Shown here: positions 1 to 13,696 of the stretch, piece after piece
Layout of the letters: each line of letters opens with the position of its first letter
How positions within the stretch are numbered: position 1 is the stretch's first letter
Assembly (NCBI RefSeq): GCF_033807715.1
Contig: NC_084597.1
Location: forward strand, 12,827,170 to 12,891,169
Length of the DNA stretch: 64,000 nucleotides
Source of the DNA: Cololabis saira
Taxonomy: Eukaryota; Chordata; Actinopteri; Beloniformes; Belonidae
Direction: 5' to 3'
Position numbers and translations under genes: made by a program
The notes under the pieces: model-generated
Database searches by the model: none
The model's input: the letters and a program-made list of their open reading frames with translations, nothing else
What the model was told of the DNA's origin: nothing

Positions 1-333
1 ACATCATCAGGCAGCGCCTGCCGCTTTTCCTTCCTCGCATACGTTTTTGACCAAGCACCGACCATTTGGAGATAAAATCAAACAATTGACAGCAAAGCAT
101 CTTTTTTTTAACCGACCATAGGTAGATTTTTTTTCTGCTTTAAAGCTGGAAATGTTAACACGGGAGTCAGCGGGGATTGACAACCTGCCTCCAGCAGCCA
201 GTCAAGGAACTGGAACACATCTAAGTTCTGTGTGAGCCTCAACCTGGAAGTAAGAGGTTTTTGCACATGCTGGTAACGGGGCAGCTATAAGCATGCCCTT
301 TGGGGTTTAATAAAGTATTTTTGAATTGAATGG
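1..333. other. No gene; possible retroposon 3' tail at its right end
   Basis: No coding exon is recognisable. An AATAAA at 309-314 followed by a TTGAATTGAA-type A/T-rich tail resembles the 3' ends of fish LINEs or SINEs, but without a matching body this is only a suggestion. It could equally be chance A/T-rich sequence. Confidence 0.2.
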
Positions 334-1030
334 AACATCCACAGCATATGGATGAAATACTGTATTTTATTGTCATATCGTTGCAAACTATATGTACATG
401 CATTTTAATCAATTGTCCATTCCCCAGTCTGGCTCTTGTTCATCTTTCAATATGTTTTTCTATTTCTCTCTCTCTCTGGATTTTCATTACATGCCTTTCA
501 GTGTATACAAACAAAGGAAAATGTTGAAAATCCTAATCAGAATAAACGAAGTAACAGAAACCATGACAGTGTTTAGATTGCGGTCAGACAGCAAGCCATA
601 CTTAATCAAGTATCCACTAATGGAAACTTACTATGGTTTACTTCTCTTTTTTCAAGTATCCACTTTCCCATATGTCAGCTTATCTCGGAAATTAATTCCC
701 ATCTATCAATTCTCCAACTGATGTCCTAGAAATCTGTTTTTACAAAGTATATATTTTCATAAATAATGACCCACTTAAAATTTTAAACCATAAAAACAGA
801 GTTAAACCGTGTGAAATCATTTACTATATTGGTAATGCATTTTCCTGATAAAAATAAAGTTGAGGATCTCAGGCTATAAAAAAAAAAAAGATTGGCCGTT
901 GAGTTGGAAATGTTTAGCTTTCAAACCAGCATCCCTTGTGGAGGTGGTTTAGGAGTAAAAGGTTCCTGGTTTGACTCCTGCTTGGCTCCTTTCTGTGCAT
1001 GTTCTCTCCTGCAGACAGACAGACAGACAG
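334..1030. other. Gene-free A/T-rich sequence
   Basis: No exon with convincing protein similarity or splice sites was seen; the short open frames here are A/T-rich and look random. A short (CAGA)n run at about 1013-1030 abuts the next element. Confidence 0.5.
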
Positions 1031-1327
1031 ATTCCCGTTGATGAGGTTTTTGTGTAACAAACATGGCGGATCTGAGTCATTCCAGATTTGCAGTACAGAC
1101 TCATTTAATTGTTTTTTATTAATTCAATTTAATTGGTGTAGTTTAGTAGCATTTAGTGTTCTTTTAGAGCAGTGATTTGGGGGCTCCAAAGACTGAATGT
1201 GGTGATAGATTTATAGTTACAAAGGTGGAGTTGAGTTGGTATTTTTTTTATCGTCATTTTTATCGTTATCGGGATAAATGCCAGAAATTATCGTGATAAA
1301 TGTTTTAGTCCATACCGCCCATCCCTA
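1031..1327 (+). mobile_element. hAT-like MITE, family A, 5'-truncated copy
   Basis: This stretch matches the right-hand part of the complete copies at 33508-34183 and 57412-58250. It has the same CCCGTTGATGA segment, the same AACAAACATGGC segment, the ATCGTTATCGGGATAAATG block and the terminal CCGCCCATCCCTA. The left half, including the TAGGAATGGGC end, is absent, and a (CAGA)n run sits at the break. This copy lacks the tetranucleotide microsatellite of the full copies, so it shows the family's right side without that cargo. It has no coding capacity. Confidence 0.75.
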
Positions 1328-1565
1328 GTCTGCACACATATTAATGATGGGGGGGAGGGGCAGGGGGGGGTGACGACATCCACTGCCAATCCAGGAAGCA
1401 GGAACACACGGAGACACACGTCAAGCACTGGAAATCTATAACAAAAAAACACAAACAAAACACAAAACCGGCACGGAGCCGACCAAAACACGAACAGCAA
1501 TCGACCCAAATTTTGAGATCTGATCGCAGTCTGAGCTAAGCTAGCAAGCATGCAGGTGAACAAGC

Positions 1566-1623
1566 CAGTGTGTATGTCTATGTGTGTGTATGCGTGTATG
1601 TATATGATCATGCGTGTGTGTGC

Positions 1624-1673
<50 letters not shown>

Positions 1674-1778
1674 ATGTGACTGAGTGGCTATATGTGTGTG
1701 TGTGTGTGTGCATGCGTGTGTACATGTCTTTGTGGCTATGTGTGTGTGTGTGTGTGTATATGTTTGTGACTGAGTGGC

Positions 1779-1861
<83 letters not shown>

Positions 1862-1936
1862 ATGCGTGTGTACATGTCTTTGTGGCTATGTGTGTGTGTG
1901 TGGTGTGCGTGAGTGTGTATATGTCTATGTATGTAT

Positions 1937-1990
<54 letters not shown>
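1566..1990. repeat. Compound (TG)n microsatellite
   Basis: The block is TG dinucleotide repeats interrupted by short units such as TATATGT and CATGCGTG. A unit of roughly 100-130 bp containing GACTGAGTGGCTATATG and TACATGTCTTTGTGGCTATG recurs within it, so the array also has a higher-order duplication. Open frames through it (Cys-Val or His-Thr repeats) are products of the dinucleotide repeat, not genes. Confidence 0.95.
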
Positions 1991-1994
<4 letters not shown>

Positions 1995-1999
1995 AACCA

Positions 2000-3771
2000 A
2001 ACAAAGCTCCACCTGAAGTGTATCTATAGTGGGGGAGGGGAGGTATATATTTTTTAAAGCATGACGTCCTTAGAACTTTCTCATCTTCTGTTATTAAACA
2101 ACGTCACTTTCTCTAGTCGGTGAAAATGGATAGGCTCTCCATGTAGATAGATGAATGAATCCCGGCCACAGGTGACAAGAGGGGTCAGCATGCTGGAAGA
2201 ACCTCTGGGTGGGACGAGGCCGGAGTTGTATGAGCAAATCAATGGGATGAAAAGCTGGTATTGATCCTGCTGGATTTATCCCCCTCAATGTCAACAAAGA
2301 GCATCAGTCTACAGAGGAAGACTGCGCCCTGCTTGCCCTGAGAGCAGCAGGATAAATCTCATTCCCTCTTCTACGGCTCATTTAATGAAGGATATAATGG
2401 TGTGAGTAGGTTGAACGACTGTTAGCAGACCGTTCTGGAGAACAGGCAGTAAATCTTTTATCTTCTTCAAGACCTGACTTTATTATGCTTCAAAATCTGA
2501 GTTATAAATCTGAAATGGTGCTACCACAACGCAAATTACATGCATCTTTCAGTTACAGGAAATGTTGGGATTCAATATTTCCACTGTACTTACATCCATA
2601 CTGAAGCGGAAAACCACTTAATTAAATGCTGATGTAGTGACTGTTAACATAAATCAATAAATAGTGCATTTAAAGGAATGAGTCGATAAAAGTTCAAAGT
2701 GTTAAATCAGATTTATTCTGCTTCATCTTGACTGTTATAGAAATAAGATAATCATAAAATCATCATAATGTCCATAACAATTATCATTTCCTTGTGTGTA
2801 CAGTGACGTGAAAAACAATGTGCTTGAATTCAAAGATTTTATAGATTTCATCTATCAGTGTATCCTGACATGATAAAACACATAAAAAATGAATGAAGTT
2901 CTTATCATCTTTCGTATCAGCAGGAACTGGAATGGGAAAACTGACAGATTTCAGACGAAAACCAATAACTGAGTGACTGTTTCCATGCAAAAGACTGACA
3001 ACAGATTATATGAACATACACTTTGCATGGAAGAAAATATCATTGCACAAACATGGCAACAGAACAGTCACAAAAAACAGTAAAATCTATGCAGAGACAG
3101 TCCTGCTCCATCCACATGTGTAAAACAGGCTCTGGACTCCAGAGACAAGCAGAGTGTCATGAGAGTGAAACAGTGAGCACACCACTGAATGACACGGTCA
3201 GTGAGCAAGGAACACACTTATTCACCAGATGCATGAATGAGTAGGTGAGAAGTGTAAGCGTTTGGGTGACTGTATTTGAATGTGTATGATATTTGTCGCC
3301 ATCGCGGGGCTCTGCTAACTGCAGGTACAACTAAACCTTTGGTGACGCGATGGAGGAGTGAGAAAATGAGTGAGTGAGGGGGCGTGAAGGTGCGAATGGC
3401 TGGTTGATCCATTGAGTAAGAGGGTGAATGAGAGGTCAGCTTTGTAACTGTAACCTTCAGTCGTGAGAGACACTTACGATGTCCAAGAGTGAAGAGAAGA
3501 GTGTGTGTGTTTGTTTGTATGTGAAAGGCACCTCCAGAGGTTCTCATCGATCACATCACATTGGGACAGGGAGGAGGTTCAGTCATGCAGCGGCTGATGT
3601 TCAGAAAAGAGGCCACTTCTTTACAGCACCTGAACACTAACAGATGTAGGGCATCATATACATGGATTCACATTCAACACCACAGCCATTCCTCATGTGC
3701 ACACAAAATCCCTATAAACAATTCCTGCCACATGTCCTGTTCCACAAAGACACTCAAAAACAGTCACCCCC
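2000..3771. other. Gene-free upstream sequence
   Basis: No exon, RNA gene or terminal-repeat element was recognised. The longest open frames (about 70-110 codons) have no recognisable domain and no plausible exon boundaries. A shared-regulatory role upstream of the netrin-G gene is possible but nothing specific can be shown. Confidence 0.5.
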
Positions 3772-3774
3772 TTA

Positions 3775-4273
3775 AGCCTGATTTAAGGTTCTGAGTTAAA
3801 CCAACGCAGAACCTACGCTGTTGCCATGACGCAGTCGTGAACCCTTCGGACTTCTCTGTCACTCCATTTCGCCGCTGTGCAGTACCCCTCCAGAGTGCTA
3901 GGGGGTTGCGTTCTTTTCCTGAATGGTTTATCGTCGTTTTATCATTTTATTTTTATTTTTTTATTTTTTTATTTACGGACTTCCTCAATGAGTCGCTCTT
4001 CGACTTGGTCCATGTTGATCCATGCTGTCCGTCTAAACAACAAGATGTTTAAAAATGACGGGGATGGCACAGTCTGGAACCGCAAATGCGTTGCTAACAA
4101 GCAAAACAATCACAGCCCTCTCGGTCTGCGTTGGGTCTGCGTCGCCTCGACGCGTAGTTACATTTTTTGGGAGGTGCACGTCAGACTACGGCGTAGGCTA
4201 CGGAGAGCCTCCCGCGTAGCCACGTACCCTATGGCGTAGGGTATGCGCCGTACGCAGAACCTTAAATCAGGCT
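3775..4273. mobile_element. PIF/Harbinger-type MITE
   Basis: The element starts AGCCTGATTTAAGGTTCTG and ends with the inverse CAGAACCTTAAATCAGGCT. It is flanked on both sides by the trinucleotide TTA (3772-3774 and 4274-4276), the 3-bp duplication typical of PIF/Harbinger elements. The interior is CG-rich near the right end, with repeated GCGTAGG/CTACGC units, and includes an A/T-rich middle. No transposase is present. Related sequence occurs at about 42984, 45060 and 53323. Confidence 0.8.
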
Positions 4274-4296
4274 TTACCGTTTCTTCTGCCAGATCT

Positions 4297-5025
4297 CCAT
4301 CCATCCATCGTCCGCCGCTTTATCCGTTCCCGGGTCGCGGGGGCAGCAGCCTCAGCAGAGATGCCCATACTTCCTTCATCCCAGACACTTCCTCCAGCTC
4401 CTCCGAGGGGAGTCCGAGGCGTTCCCAGGCCAGCCGAGAGACATAGTCTGTCCAGCGTGTCCTGGGTCTGCCCCGGGGTCTCCTCCCGGTGGGACATGCC
4501 TGGAACACCTCCCTAGGGAGGCGTCCAGGAGGCATCCGGTACAGATGCCCAAGCCACCTCAGCTGACTCCTCTCAATGTGGAGGAGCAGCGGCTCGACTC
4601 CGAGCTCCTCCCGGGTAACCGAACTCCTCACCCTATCTATAAGGGAGCGTCCAGTCACCCTGCGGAGGAAACTCATCTCGGCCGCTTGTATCCGCGATCT
4701 TGTCCTTTCGGTCACTACCCAAAGTTCATGACCATAGGTGAGGGTAGGTGCATAGATTGACCGGTAAATCGAGAGCTTCGCCTTTCGACTCAGCTCCCTC
4801 TTCACCACGACGGTCCGGTACATCGACCGCATAACTGCGGACGCTGCACCGATCCGTCTGTCAATCTCCCGCTCCATCGTTCCCTCACTCGTGAACAAGA
4901 TCCCGAGATACTTGAACTCCTCCACCTGAGGCAGGACTTCTCCACCCACCCGGAGAAGGCACGCCACCCTTTTCCGATGGAGAACCATGGCCTCGGTGGA
5001 GAACCATGGCCTCGGTGGAGAACCA
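4297..5025 (-). mobile_element. 5'-truncated LINE, reverse transcriptase C-terminal part
   Basis: On the minus strand an uninterrupted frame (4988 down to 4320, 222 codons) encodes the end of a non-LTR retrotransposon polyprotein. Visible features are EEFKYLGILF, the long Arg-rich helix region, SIYAPTLTYGHELW, and RRPRGRPRTRW near the C terminus, followed by a short 3' tail of GGAT units. This is the region after the RT catalytic core, so the YxDD motif is not in the piece. The fragment is bracketed by a perfect 14-bp direct repeat, CTTCTGCCAGATCT, at 4283-4296 and 5026-5039, the expected mark of target-primed insertion. A 19-bp unit is duplicated at the 5' truncation point (about 4981-5020). 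The open frame and perfect duplication suggest a fairly young insertion. The clade (RTE- or L2-like) is not settled. Confidence 0.85.
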
Positions 5026-5039
5026 CTTCTGCCAGATCT

Positions 5040-6042
5040 GAATCAGATATTCAGTGAGCGGTGATCACAATGCAGCCGGTCAGTGTCCACATCCAAAAGA
5101 CCACCACCTCAGCCCAAACCAGGTATCAGGCTTCGGTAGGAGGCACATTTACCCATAAAACCCTGTGAGGGGTGCCCCCAGAAACTTCCCGTGTCCAAGA
5201 GCGGTCCATTTAATCTTTCCCACATCAGACCGAAGAGGCTAATTCAAAGCTATGAAAGTTTATTGTCAGAAGGGGATGTATTTTGTATATATACAGGTAG
5301 AAAAGCTGCTTGCCTTTTTTGTGCAATGTGGGGCTGAGTATGGAGAAAAAAAAAGTTTGAATATGGTTTGTGAGAGTGAGGTGATGTGTTCAGGGTCAGT
5401 GGCTTCCCTGGTGGGCAAACCTTATTTGAGTGAAAAGAGCATAACTTCCAAGGTAGGATGGCTAACTAGGAGTTGCCAGGAAACCATGATTGGTGGATGT
5501 GCTTGTGTGTATGTCTCTATTCATTCTCTGGGGGACCCATCTGGTTGTTCAAAGAACATCATATGTTCATGGTGACAGGTGTTCTGTACTCCAAGCGGCG
5601 CAGATGGGACTCACAAGACAAACAAGGGAGATGGCATTAAACGTGTCAATCTGAAGGCTAAAAAAAAAAGAACAAGACAACAGAAAGAAAGAAGGGGAGA
5701 AATTTACAATATTGACAGTGGAGTATTAGTCAAGTTTGTGTATGTGGGTCAAAGAGCCTAATGTGTCCACAAGACAAGTAGACATGAAATTTTAAGAGGT
5801 CCCTGCTGCTGCAGGTGTAGACTCTCAGTCATCCAGGTAATCGATGGGAGGTGAAATGTCTTCAAGAAACACAAAAGAGAAGTCCAGTTCCCTTCAATTC
5901 AAGCTTTTTAGGTTGAAAAGTGATCGATTTCCAACTATTTTCTTTTTTGTTTTGAGACCAAGACAGTACTCACGCAAGTGGCATCACTTGTGCTGCTTGT
6001 GTAAAGTCGCAAAAGGTTTGAATTAAAATTTAACTCTGTGTG
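5040..6042. other. Gene-free sequence with a possible small repeat fragment
   Basis: No exon recognised. The stretch at about 5812-5910, with GTGTAGACTCTCAGTCATCC and GGTGAAATGTCTTCAAGAAAC, resembles a dispersed fish retroelement fragment I have seen beside Penelope-like or other RT elements; this is recall, not proof. Confidence 0.35.
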
Positions 6043-6046
6043 CGTT

Positions 6047-6142
<96 letters not shown>

Positions 6143-6147
6143 TGTGT
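6047..6147. repeat. (TGCG)n microsatellite with TG flanks
   Basis: About 21 uninterrupted CGTG/TGCG tetranucleotides between short TG runs. Such alternating purine-pyrimidine sequence can adopt Z-DNA (established knowledge). The Ala-Arg-Thr-His repeat frame across it on the minus strand is an artefact. Confidence 0.95.
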
Positions 6148-6149
6148 GG

Positions 6150-7198
<1,049 letters not shown>

Positions 7199-7200
<2 letters not shown>

Positions 7201-10200
7201 TACAGCTTCAATGGAATGAGCGTTTGGAGCTTAATCATACCGAGTCACATTTCCAGCCTGGCTGACGCTCTCTGCTCTCTGACCTCCGCTGAATCCATGA
7301 TGAACCTCTGATTGAAGTCACGCCAGTCATCAAACAAGGATGGAGACATCTCAGGCTTTTGATGCACAAGGTTTCAGATTCTAACTAGTGAAATGTGAAA
7401 ATCTTTGGAGGCCGAACGTTGAAAGTGTCGACTGCTGAGTAATCTTTCTCAGGCCCTGACAAATTCGCCGTAGCTAGTGCTTCATCTTTGACTCAGGGGC
7501 TGTTTGACAAGTTCAGCAAGGCTCTTTTTTGTGCGTTTGTTAGAGTACAATGTCAATTAAAGGCCAATGTTACTTTGTATCAATAGCCTCTCATGACAGT
7601 GAATGCCATATTTGCAATGTTCTATTGATCTCTTGGAGATGTTTCTGGGGGAAGAGGGGGGTTAGTCAGTCTGTCTCTACTCGATGAAAGCTGCGATGAA
7701 AGAACAGGGCTTTCTTCCTCAGTGCAAAAAAAAGTGAAAGCTCATCTCAAGGACAAAATGATGGCCATCAAGGACAAATTATCGATCCTCCTCGGTGTGT
7801 ACTTCCAGCTTCGTTGGCAGTTGGCATAATTTTCTCTTAAAGTTGTGCATCTATTTCTCCCTCTCACCTGCATATCTTTCAGCCTTTTTCATGCCAAAAT
7901 GTGACCATACGTGTGAATTATGTAATCCCTAAATGCTTGTCATTCACTTGTGAAGTGTGAATTATTGTTCTGTCGGAAAATTAAATAATTACATCAGCCC
8001 CCGTGTTGGAAGCATGATGGCCTGAGAGATAGAAATGGTTTCTGAAATGACTTGCAGGGACCTTCGAGATGCTCACGGACGATCCAGAAGGTTCCCTGCA
8101 GAGTTAATTAATTGCTCACTTTCACCTTGGAGATATATCAAGTTATACAGTTGAAATAATTATGGGATATCTGCTTCTTCTTCTGTCAAATGCTACTATA
8201 GTCAGCCATAAGACGTGGTTAAGTGACATAAGTTGTTCGCGTTTTGCTGGAGATGCTCTCATGTCACACACAGATGATTAATATAAAGTAAAACAACTGA
8301 AAAGAAAATACTTTTTAGGACTTTTCAGTGATCTAAACAGGGTTCTGTTTTAAAATGTTCAACAATTAATTGACCACTATGCTGCATAAAGCTCCAATTA
8401 ATAAATGCCAGCTAATGTAAATGTAAAATAACAATTGTTGAAGTTTTAAATTACCAGCTACACAGAACTGCACGATTTCTTTCATATTTCAGCCTCACAT
8501 AAAACCTGACAAATTATGACCACATGGCTGTTATTGTCCAGTGATCTTCCAATTATAAACTGAAATATTTGTCACAACCATCAGATTTCCTTCTTTTATA
8601 GATGGTATGTGTTTATGCACACAAATGCTGAGTATGAGTAAGTAAATAAACAGAATTATAACTTTAACATCAGTATTCTACTTAAGTCCCACTGTGTGGT
8701 AGCTAATAACTTTTTCTGTTGGAATTTTTTCAAAACATAAATACTGATGTGCATGTAACAGAAGCAATAACATCATTAAAACTGAATTTTTACTTGAGAT
8801 ATTTTGGTAAGGGTTATTCTTACTGGTTAATTATGGGGTTTATTTTTGTTTCTGTGATTATTTGCTTATCCCAAAAGTTTTGTTTGCAAATCTGAATATA
8901 CTGTTTGGAAATCCAAAAGTGTTACCAGATTCTGGGGTCAGCTGCTTCCGGCAGGACTACAGCTTAAGGATGCAAGACTTCAGGCAAAGATATGATGTCT
9001 CCTTTTTGAGACATACACATTGCACAGTATTCTTCCTGGAAAGTTAGTTCCCTTTTCCCAGTACTGTTGTGGCTGGCCAATGGTATCTTTCGCAAACTCT
9101 GGACGGCAGTGTTTTTCATTTTTGGCTCACAGCTGCTTCCTCCCTGGCATTCTGCCGTGGACTACCTTCCTGTTCAATAACTTACTGAAATGTCTACAAG
9201 CCTTTACTTGGTACTTCCTACTTCTTCTTCACCACCTTATTGAGGATCTTTGGAGTCATCTTGGCGGCATTCCAACTTCTATGAAGTGAAGCCCAAGTTT
9301 TATCTGTCCAGGTTTATAGTTTGTCTAACTGTGGACTGACGGATGCCTAAACATACTGAAATGATTTTGCATCCCTTTACAGTCTTATGCAGATCAAGTA
9401 CTTTTGATCGTATGTTCTCAAAGAGCTCCTTTTTTGCAAGACATGGTTCACATCAGCAGATACTACTTATGAAAAGCAAGATTAAAATGTCTTTCAACAC
9501 TCAAAGTATAGCTCTAAGTCACACCATTAACTGGACTCCAAGTGTGCAAACTACTGACTCCACTTAGCTTTTGTTCAAATATTAAGTGCATGGGTTCATC
9601 TACTTTTTCCTCCAGCACTGTGAATGTTTAATATGTAAAAAATTATCATTATTTTTTTAAGTTATCAGCTTCAGCGTCCTGTTTGTCTGTTATTTTTGAC
9701 TGAGTTCATATCAGAACACGAAAACCTGTGAATTCCTGAATTTCCCTGAAACCAATTTTTCTCCACGGTTTTCCATTCAATTGCACTTTAAAGCATCAAA
9801 GGTTACTCAACAGTTAGTGATTTGCAGCGTTCATTCAGCCATCTGAAGTAAACCGATCGCATCTAAAAATAAGACATGCTGATTTGTTGATCAATGTTGC
9901 CAGTTCAGGTTGGGGGGATTTAAGAAAGTATTGTTCAATCCAAAGGTGAATTATGAAAATCAGACAGGAGAAGTTTCACAAGCAAAGCAAAGAAGCCTGA
10001 GTTCAAGAAGATGGACTCAAACTGGAATGCAGGGCAAATGTATGTGTGCTGTGTGTTAATGTTAACGTTAATGTGTTATCGTTCCACATACATTTGTATG
10101 TGGAACCATCAGTCAGAGTGCATATACCCCCCAAATATAAACTCTGTTCTGGTGAGTTTGATAACGACTTTGTGTAGCTGTCATTCATGAAAATGTTTCA

Positions 10201-11316
10201 TTATTTAACTAATTTTCACTTTGTTCAACAGACTAGGTAAGTGACTGGTTAGTGAATATGCTGGAACATTGAAGGTATTCCAAGATGTTGCACGCATTTT
10301 GGACTTGCAAGACTTTACCCTTCTTAGGGCCGCTGTGTAGCAATGACTACAGGTAAGAAAAAATAACAGAAAGTCAGGAAAAGAGTCACAAAATGAAGCA
10401 ATGTCTGAGAAATGAATACAATTACCCTATAATGCCAGATGTATGATATTTGATACTTGAATTTCTGACACCCCTGAACCACCCTATAATAAAAAAAAGG
10501 AAAAACAAAAAGTTTTATACAAACTAAAAAAAATACAAGACATATAAACAGCTAAATAAATAATACATAAACTTACATAATGTATTCATGATAGGAAAAA
10601 TAAATATTAATACATTGTAAAATACTAAATTGGAAATGTTTGTCTTTTTTTAACACTTTTTTGAGGTGTTATTTCATATGTCAGGCATTAATAGGTTAAT
10701 CAACTGTTTTTTACCTCAGTCATATCCCAGAGCATAAATAAACATGACCACACCTTAACACAGTCTTGTGGGAAGGTGTTGCATTATGTGATACATTATC
10801 AGCTGAATGTAAACAATTCATATTCTGTTACAATACAAGTGTTAGTATGTGTATGAAACTGTTTCTTTTGGCTGTTGTAAATCTACTCTATCCTTATGTC
10901 TAGAAAACTACACCACCAAACTTATATTTGGTCATTAGACATGACTGAAGAAGATTATTCCTCTTCATTTCGGCTTGTAATATCTGAAGAGCTCAGAAAG
11001 TCCCCAAAGAAAGCTGGTTTACAGAAACAAAGAAAACTGAAATAATTAACTTTCATCGAAAAATATAAACCGCCCTGAAAATGTGTGATGCTTTAGTCCT
11101 GTATAAAAGAGTAAAAAACAGGCTTTCATGTGCTTCTTTTGTGGCAGAAATTAATGCTTTCATATTTCCTTTCCCTGTGTACTGGGGAACATGTTTAATC
11201 AGACATGTGCCATTATTCTGCAGCCATGGTTTGAAAACTTACATAATATCAATTCACATTGATATCTGAAGTCTTTGAACTGAAATCCTGGTTATTATCA
11301 CTGTGGGCAATGGACC
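7199..11316. other. Gene-free upstream sequence, 4.1 kb
   Basis: No exon of a known protein was recognised on either strand. About 8862-9620 has a slightly more complex base composition and reads like a decayed transposon or retroposon, but no termini or protein motif could be fixed. The rest is A/T-rich and unremarkable. Confidence 0.4.
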
Positions 11317-11879
11317 ATGGTACAGGAGACAGCATTTACCTTAAGGTCTTCTGTAATCTATCTACACACACGTTGGTCCATGAAGAGCAGCTTTGTCTCA
11401 AAACCAGATAACAGTATTCAGGGTGAGAGGAGGATGCTGGTCAAGCTGAACTCCATCATGATCAACCCCTCTGACCCCCGACATGACACCGTGGGAGCTC
11501 CTTCAGCCAAAGACTGCTCCACCCGCGCTGCAAGAAGGAACGCTACCGCAGCTCCTTCATCCCCACAGCCATCAGACTTTATAATAACCAACTGTAGCCA
11601 CCCTTGTGCAATAAACTTGTATCTTTAAAAGGGCAATAACCACTAATACCTCACGTATTTTTGTAAATATTTGTAAATATTATTATATTATAGTTTATTT
11701 GGTGTTTACTACTTTTTTTCTCTCTTGTACATAGTCTTTTTCTACTTTTTATATTGCTCTTTTTTTATTATTTAACTATTTATGGTTATTTCTATTTTAA
11801 ATCTTTTGTATAAAGTGTGTGTGTGTTTTGGCTGCTGCACGACTGAATTTCTCCTCTGGGAGATCAATAAAGTCTATAT
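11317..11879 (+). mobile_element. LINE 3' end (C-terminal RT frame plus 3' UTR)
   Basis: Two frames together give the end of a fish non-LTR retrotransposon ORF: RRMLVKLNSIM followed by NPSDPRHDTV in one frame, then CKKERYRSSFIPTAIRLYNN in another, so a frameshift lies at about 11510-11530. These motifs are characteristic of the last residues of several fish LINE ORFs. The 3' UTR is A/T-rich and ends with a CTGGGAGATCAATAAAG tail (AATAAA near 11867). The 5' part is missing. The next element begins directly at this tail. It is a dead copy. Confidence 0.8.
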
Positions 11880-12573
11880 CAGGGGTCGGCAACCCGCGGC
11901 TCTAGAGCCGCATGCGGCTCCTTAGCGCCGCCCTAGTGGCTCCTGGAGCTTTTTCAAAAATGTTTGACCTTTTTTTTTCCTTTTTTTCTTTTTTTTTTCC
12001 TTTTTTTCTTCACTTTTTTTCCTTTTTTCTTCTTTTTTTCTCGAAATTTTGACTTTTTTTCTTGACATTCTGATTTTTTTCTCAATATTTCAACTTTTTT
12101 CTTGAAATTTTGACTTTTTTCTCGACATTTCGACTTTTTTCTCGACATTTCAACTTTTTTCTCGACATTTCGACTTTTCTTGACATTTCACATTTTTTCT
12201 TAACATTTCAACTTTTTTCTTAACATTTCAACTTTTTTCTCAACATTTCGACTTTTTTCACCAAATTTTGACTTTTTTCTCGACATTTCCGCCTTTTCTC
12301 TCGACATTTCAACCTTTTTCTCAAAATATTGACTTTTTTCATGAAATTTTGACTTTTTTCCCGACATTTCCGCCTTTTTTCTCGAAATTTTGACTTTTTT
12401 CCCGACATTTCGACTTTTTTCTCAAAGTGCATAATGAAAATAAATCTCCCCCCAGTTCTAACTAATATAGAAACATGCAGCATGTGTTGCATTCATTCTA
12501 AGGCTTATACAAGACTTTTCATTTTTTGTGGCTCCAGACATATTTGTTTTTTGTGTTTTTGGTCCAATATGGC
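11880..12573 (+). mobile_element. hAT-like element, 3'-truncated copy
   Basis: It begins CAGGGGTCGGCAACCCGCGG, the same terminus as the complete copy at 34844-35514, and can be followed to GGTCCAATATGGC, where the complete copy continues for about 50 more bases to its second terminal repeat. The interior is a long pyrimidine-rich stretch with degenerate repeats of a TTTCTCGACATTTCGACTT-like unit. There is no transposase. It lies flush against the LINE tail at 11879. Confidence 0.75.
12040..12425. repeat. Degenerate minisatellite inside the hAT-like element
   Basis: About 18-20 copies of a unit close to 19-20 bp (consensus near CTTTTTTCTCGACATTTCGA) run in tandem with substitutions such as CAACATTTCAAC and CGAAATTTTGAC. 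A related but differently sized array is present in the sister copy at about 35110-35365, so the array is part of the element and has changed length in each copy. The Lys-rich minus-strand frames are artefacts of the repeat. Confidence 0.85.
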
Positions 12574-13100
12574 AATATATCTACTATTCTATTCAGACAT
12601 TGGCTACATGTAAGCATTAACATTTTCTTGGCAATCAACAACTTTAGATCTTTACAAATCTGCACTTATAAATACATTTCAGATAGTACTGTGGGTTCTG
12701 TTAGTAATATATAATTTAGTAAAGTAGGATAAGGTCCCTAATCATTGCCGCAGTCAGACTGAGAGTCAGGTTTGATTATTGAGAGATTATATTTTTGATG
12801 CAGGGACAGTTGCAGGGCGATCCTCACACGCAAACACGTTGTATATACTCCTCTTTTATCCACATCGTGAAAGATAATGTGGGACAGTACCGGCTACACT
12901 GTCACCAGTTTGTTTCCCAAAACCCCCACTGGTCCTTTAAGCAGAGCCGGCTGCAGATCGGAGCTGATGGGGAACAGTTTGGAGCCGGAGCCGGAGAAGT
13001 TGCACCGCTCCGGTTAGGGAAGCAGAAGCAGAGCTGGAGCAGATACAAGCTCAGATAGTGATTGAAAGTGATGGTAAAAGGATTTAGCCTCGGCATTAAC
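12574..13100. other. Gene-free sequence upstream of the probable promoter
   Basis: No exon is evident. From about 12900 the sequence becomes more GC-rich with GGAGCCGGAGCCGGAG units, which is compatible with the edge of a promoter region. Confidence 0.4.
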
Positions 13101-13118
13101 TGAGAGGGAGGGAGGAAG

Positions 13119-13439
<321 letters not shown>

Positions 13440-13696
13440 GATTTCATCCCTCTTTTTCTCGGCCGCTTCCAGATCTAGGACACGGATCTACCGTGTGCAG
13501 CCATCTATAGTGTGATAGAAAAAAAAAAGTATCCGACGGACAGCCGGCTGATGAGGAGAGTACAGAGAGGACCGCGGAGGGGGACAAGTCGCCTGTAGTG
13601 GACGGTCGGATGGGGATTTATTATTTGTCAAAAACACGGAGACCTGCACGAATCTCCGCACAAAGTGCAGCCCGGCCTGACCGATGCGAATGAGAA
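13440..13696 (+). other. ntng2: Inferred non-coding first exon
   Basis: A GC-rich stretch ends at a consensus donor, GTAAGT, at 13697-13702, and a good pyrimidine-rich acceptor lies downstream at 15467-15468. Netrin-G genes in other vertebrates begin with a non-coding exon (established knowledge). The 5' limit is arbitrary because the transcription start cannot be read. It could be genomic sequence with a chance donor. Confidence 0.35.

Noticed and set aside
1288..2057. His-Thr and Cys-Val repeat frames up to 238 codons
   Set aside because: Translated (TG)n dinucleotide repeats; no signal or domain.
12040..12425. CRISPR-like array of about 20-bp units
   Set aside because: The units are contiguous with no spacers, and the array lies within a hAT-like element.
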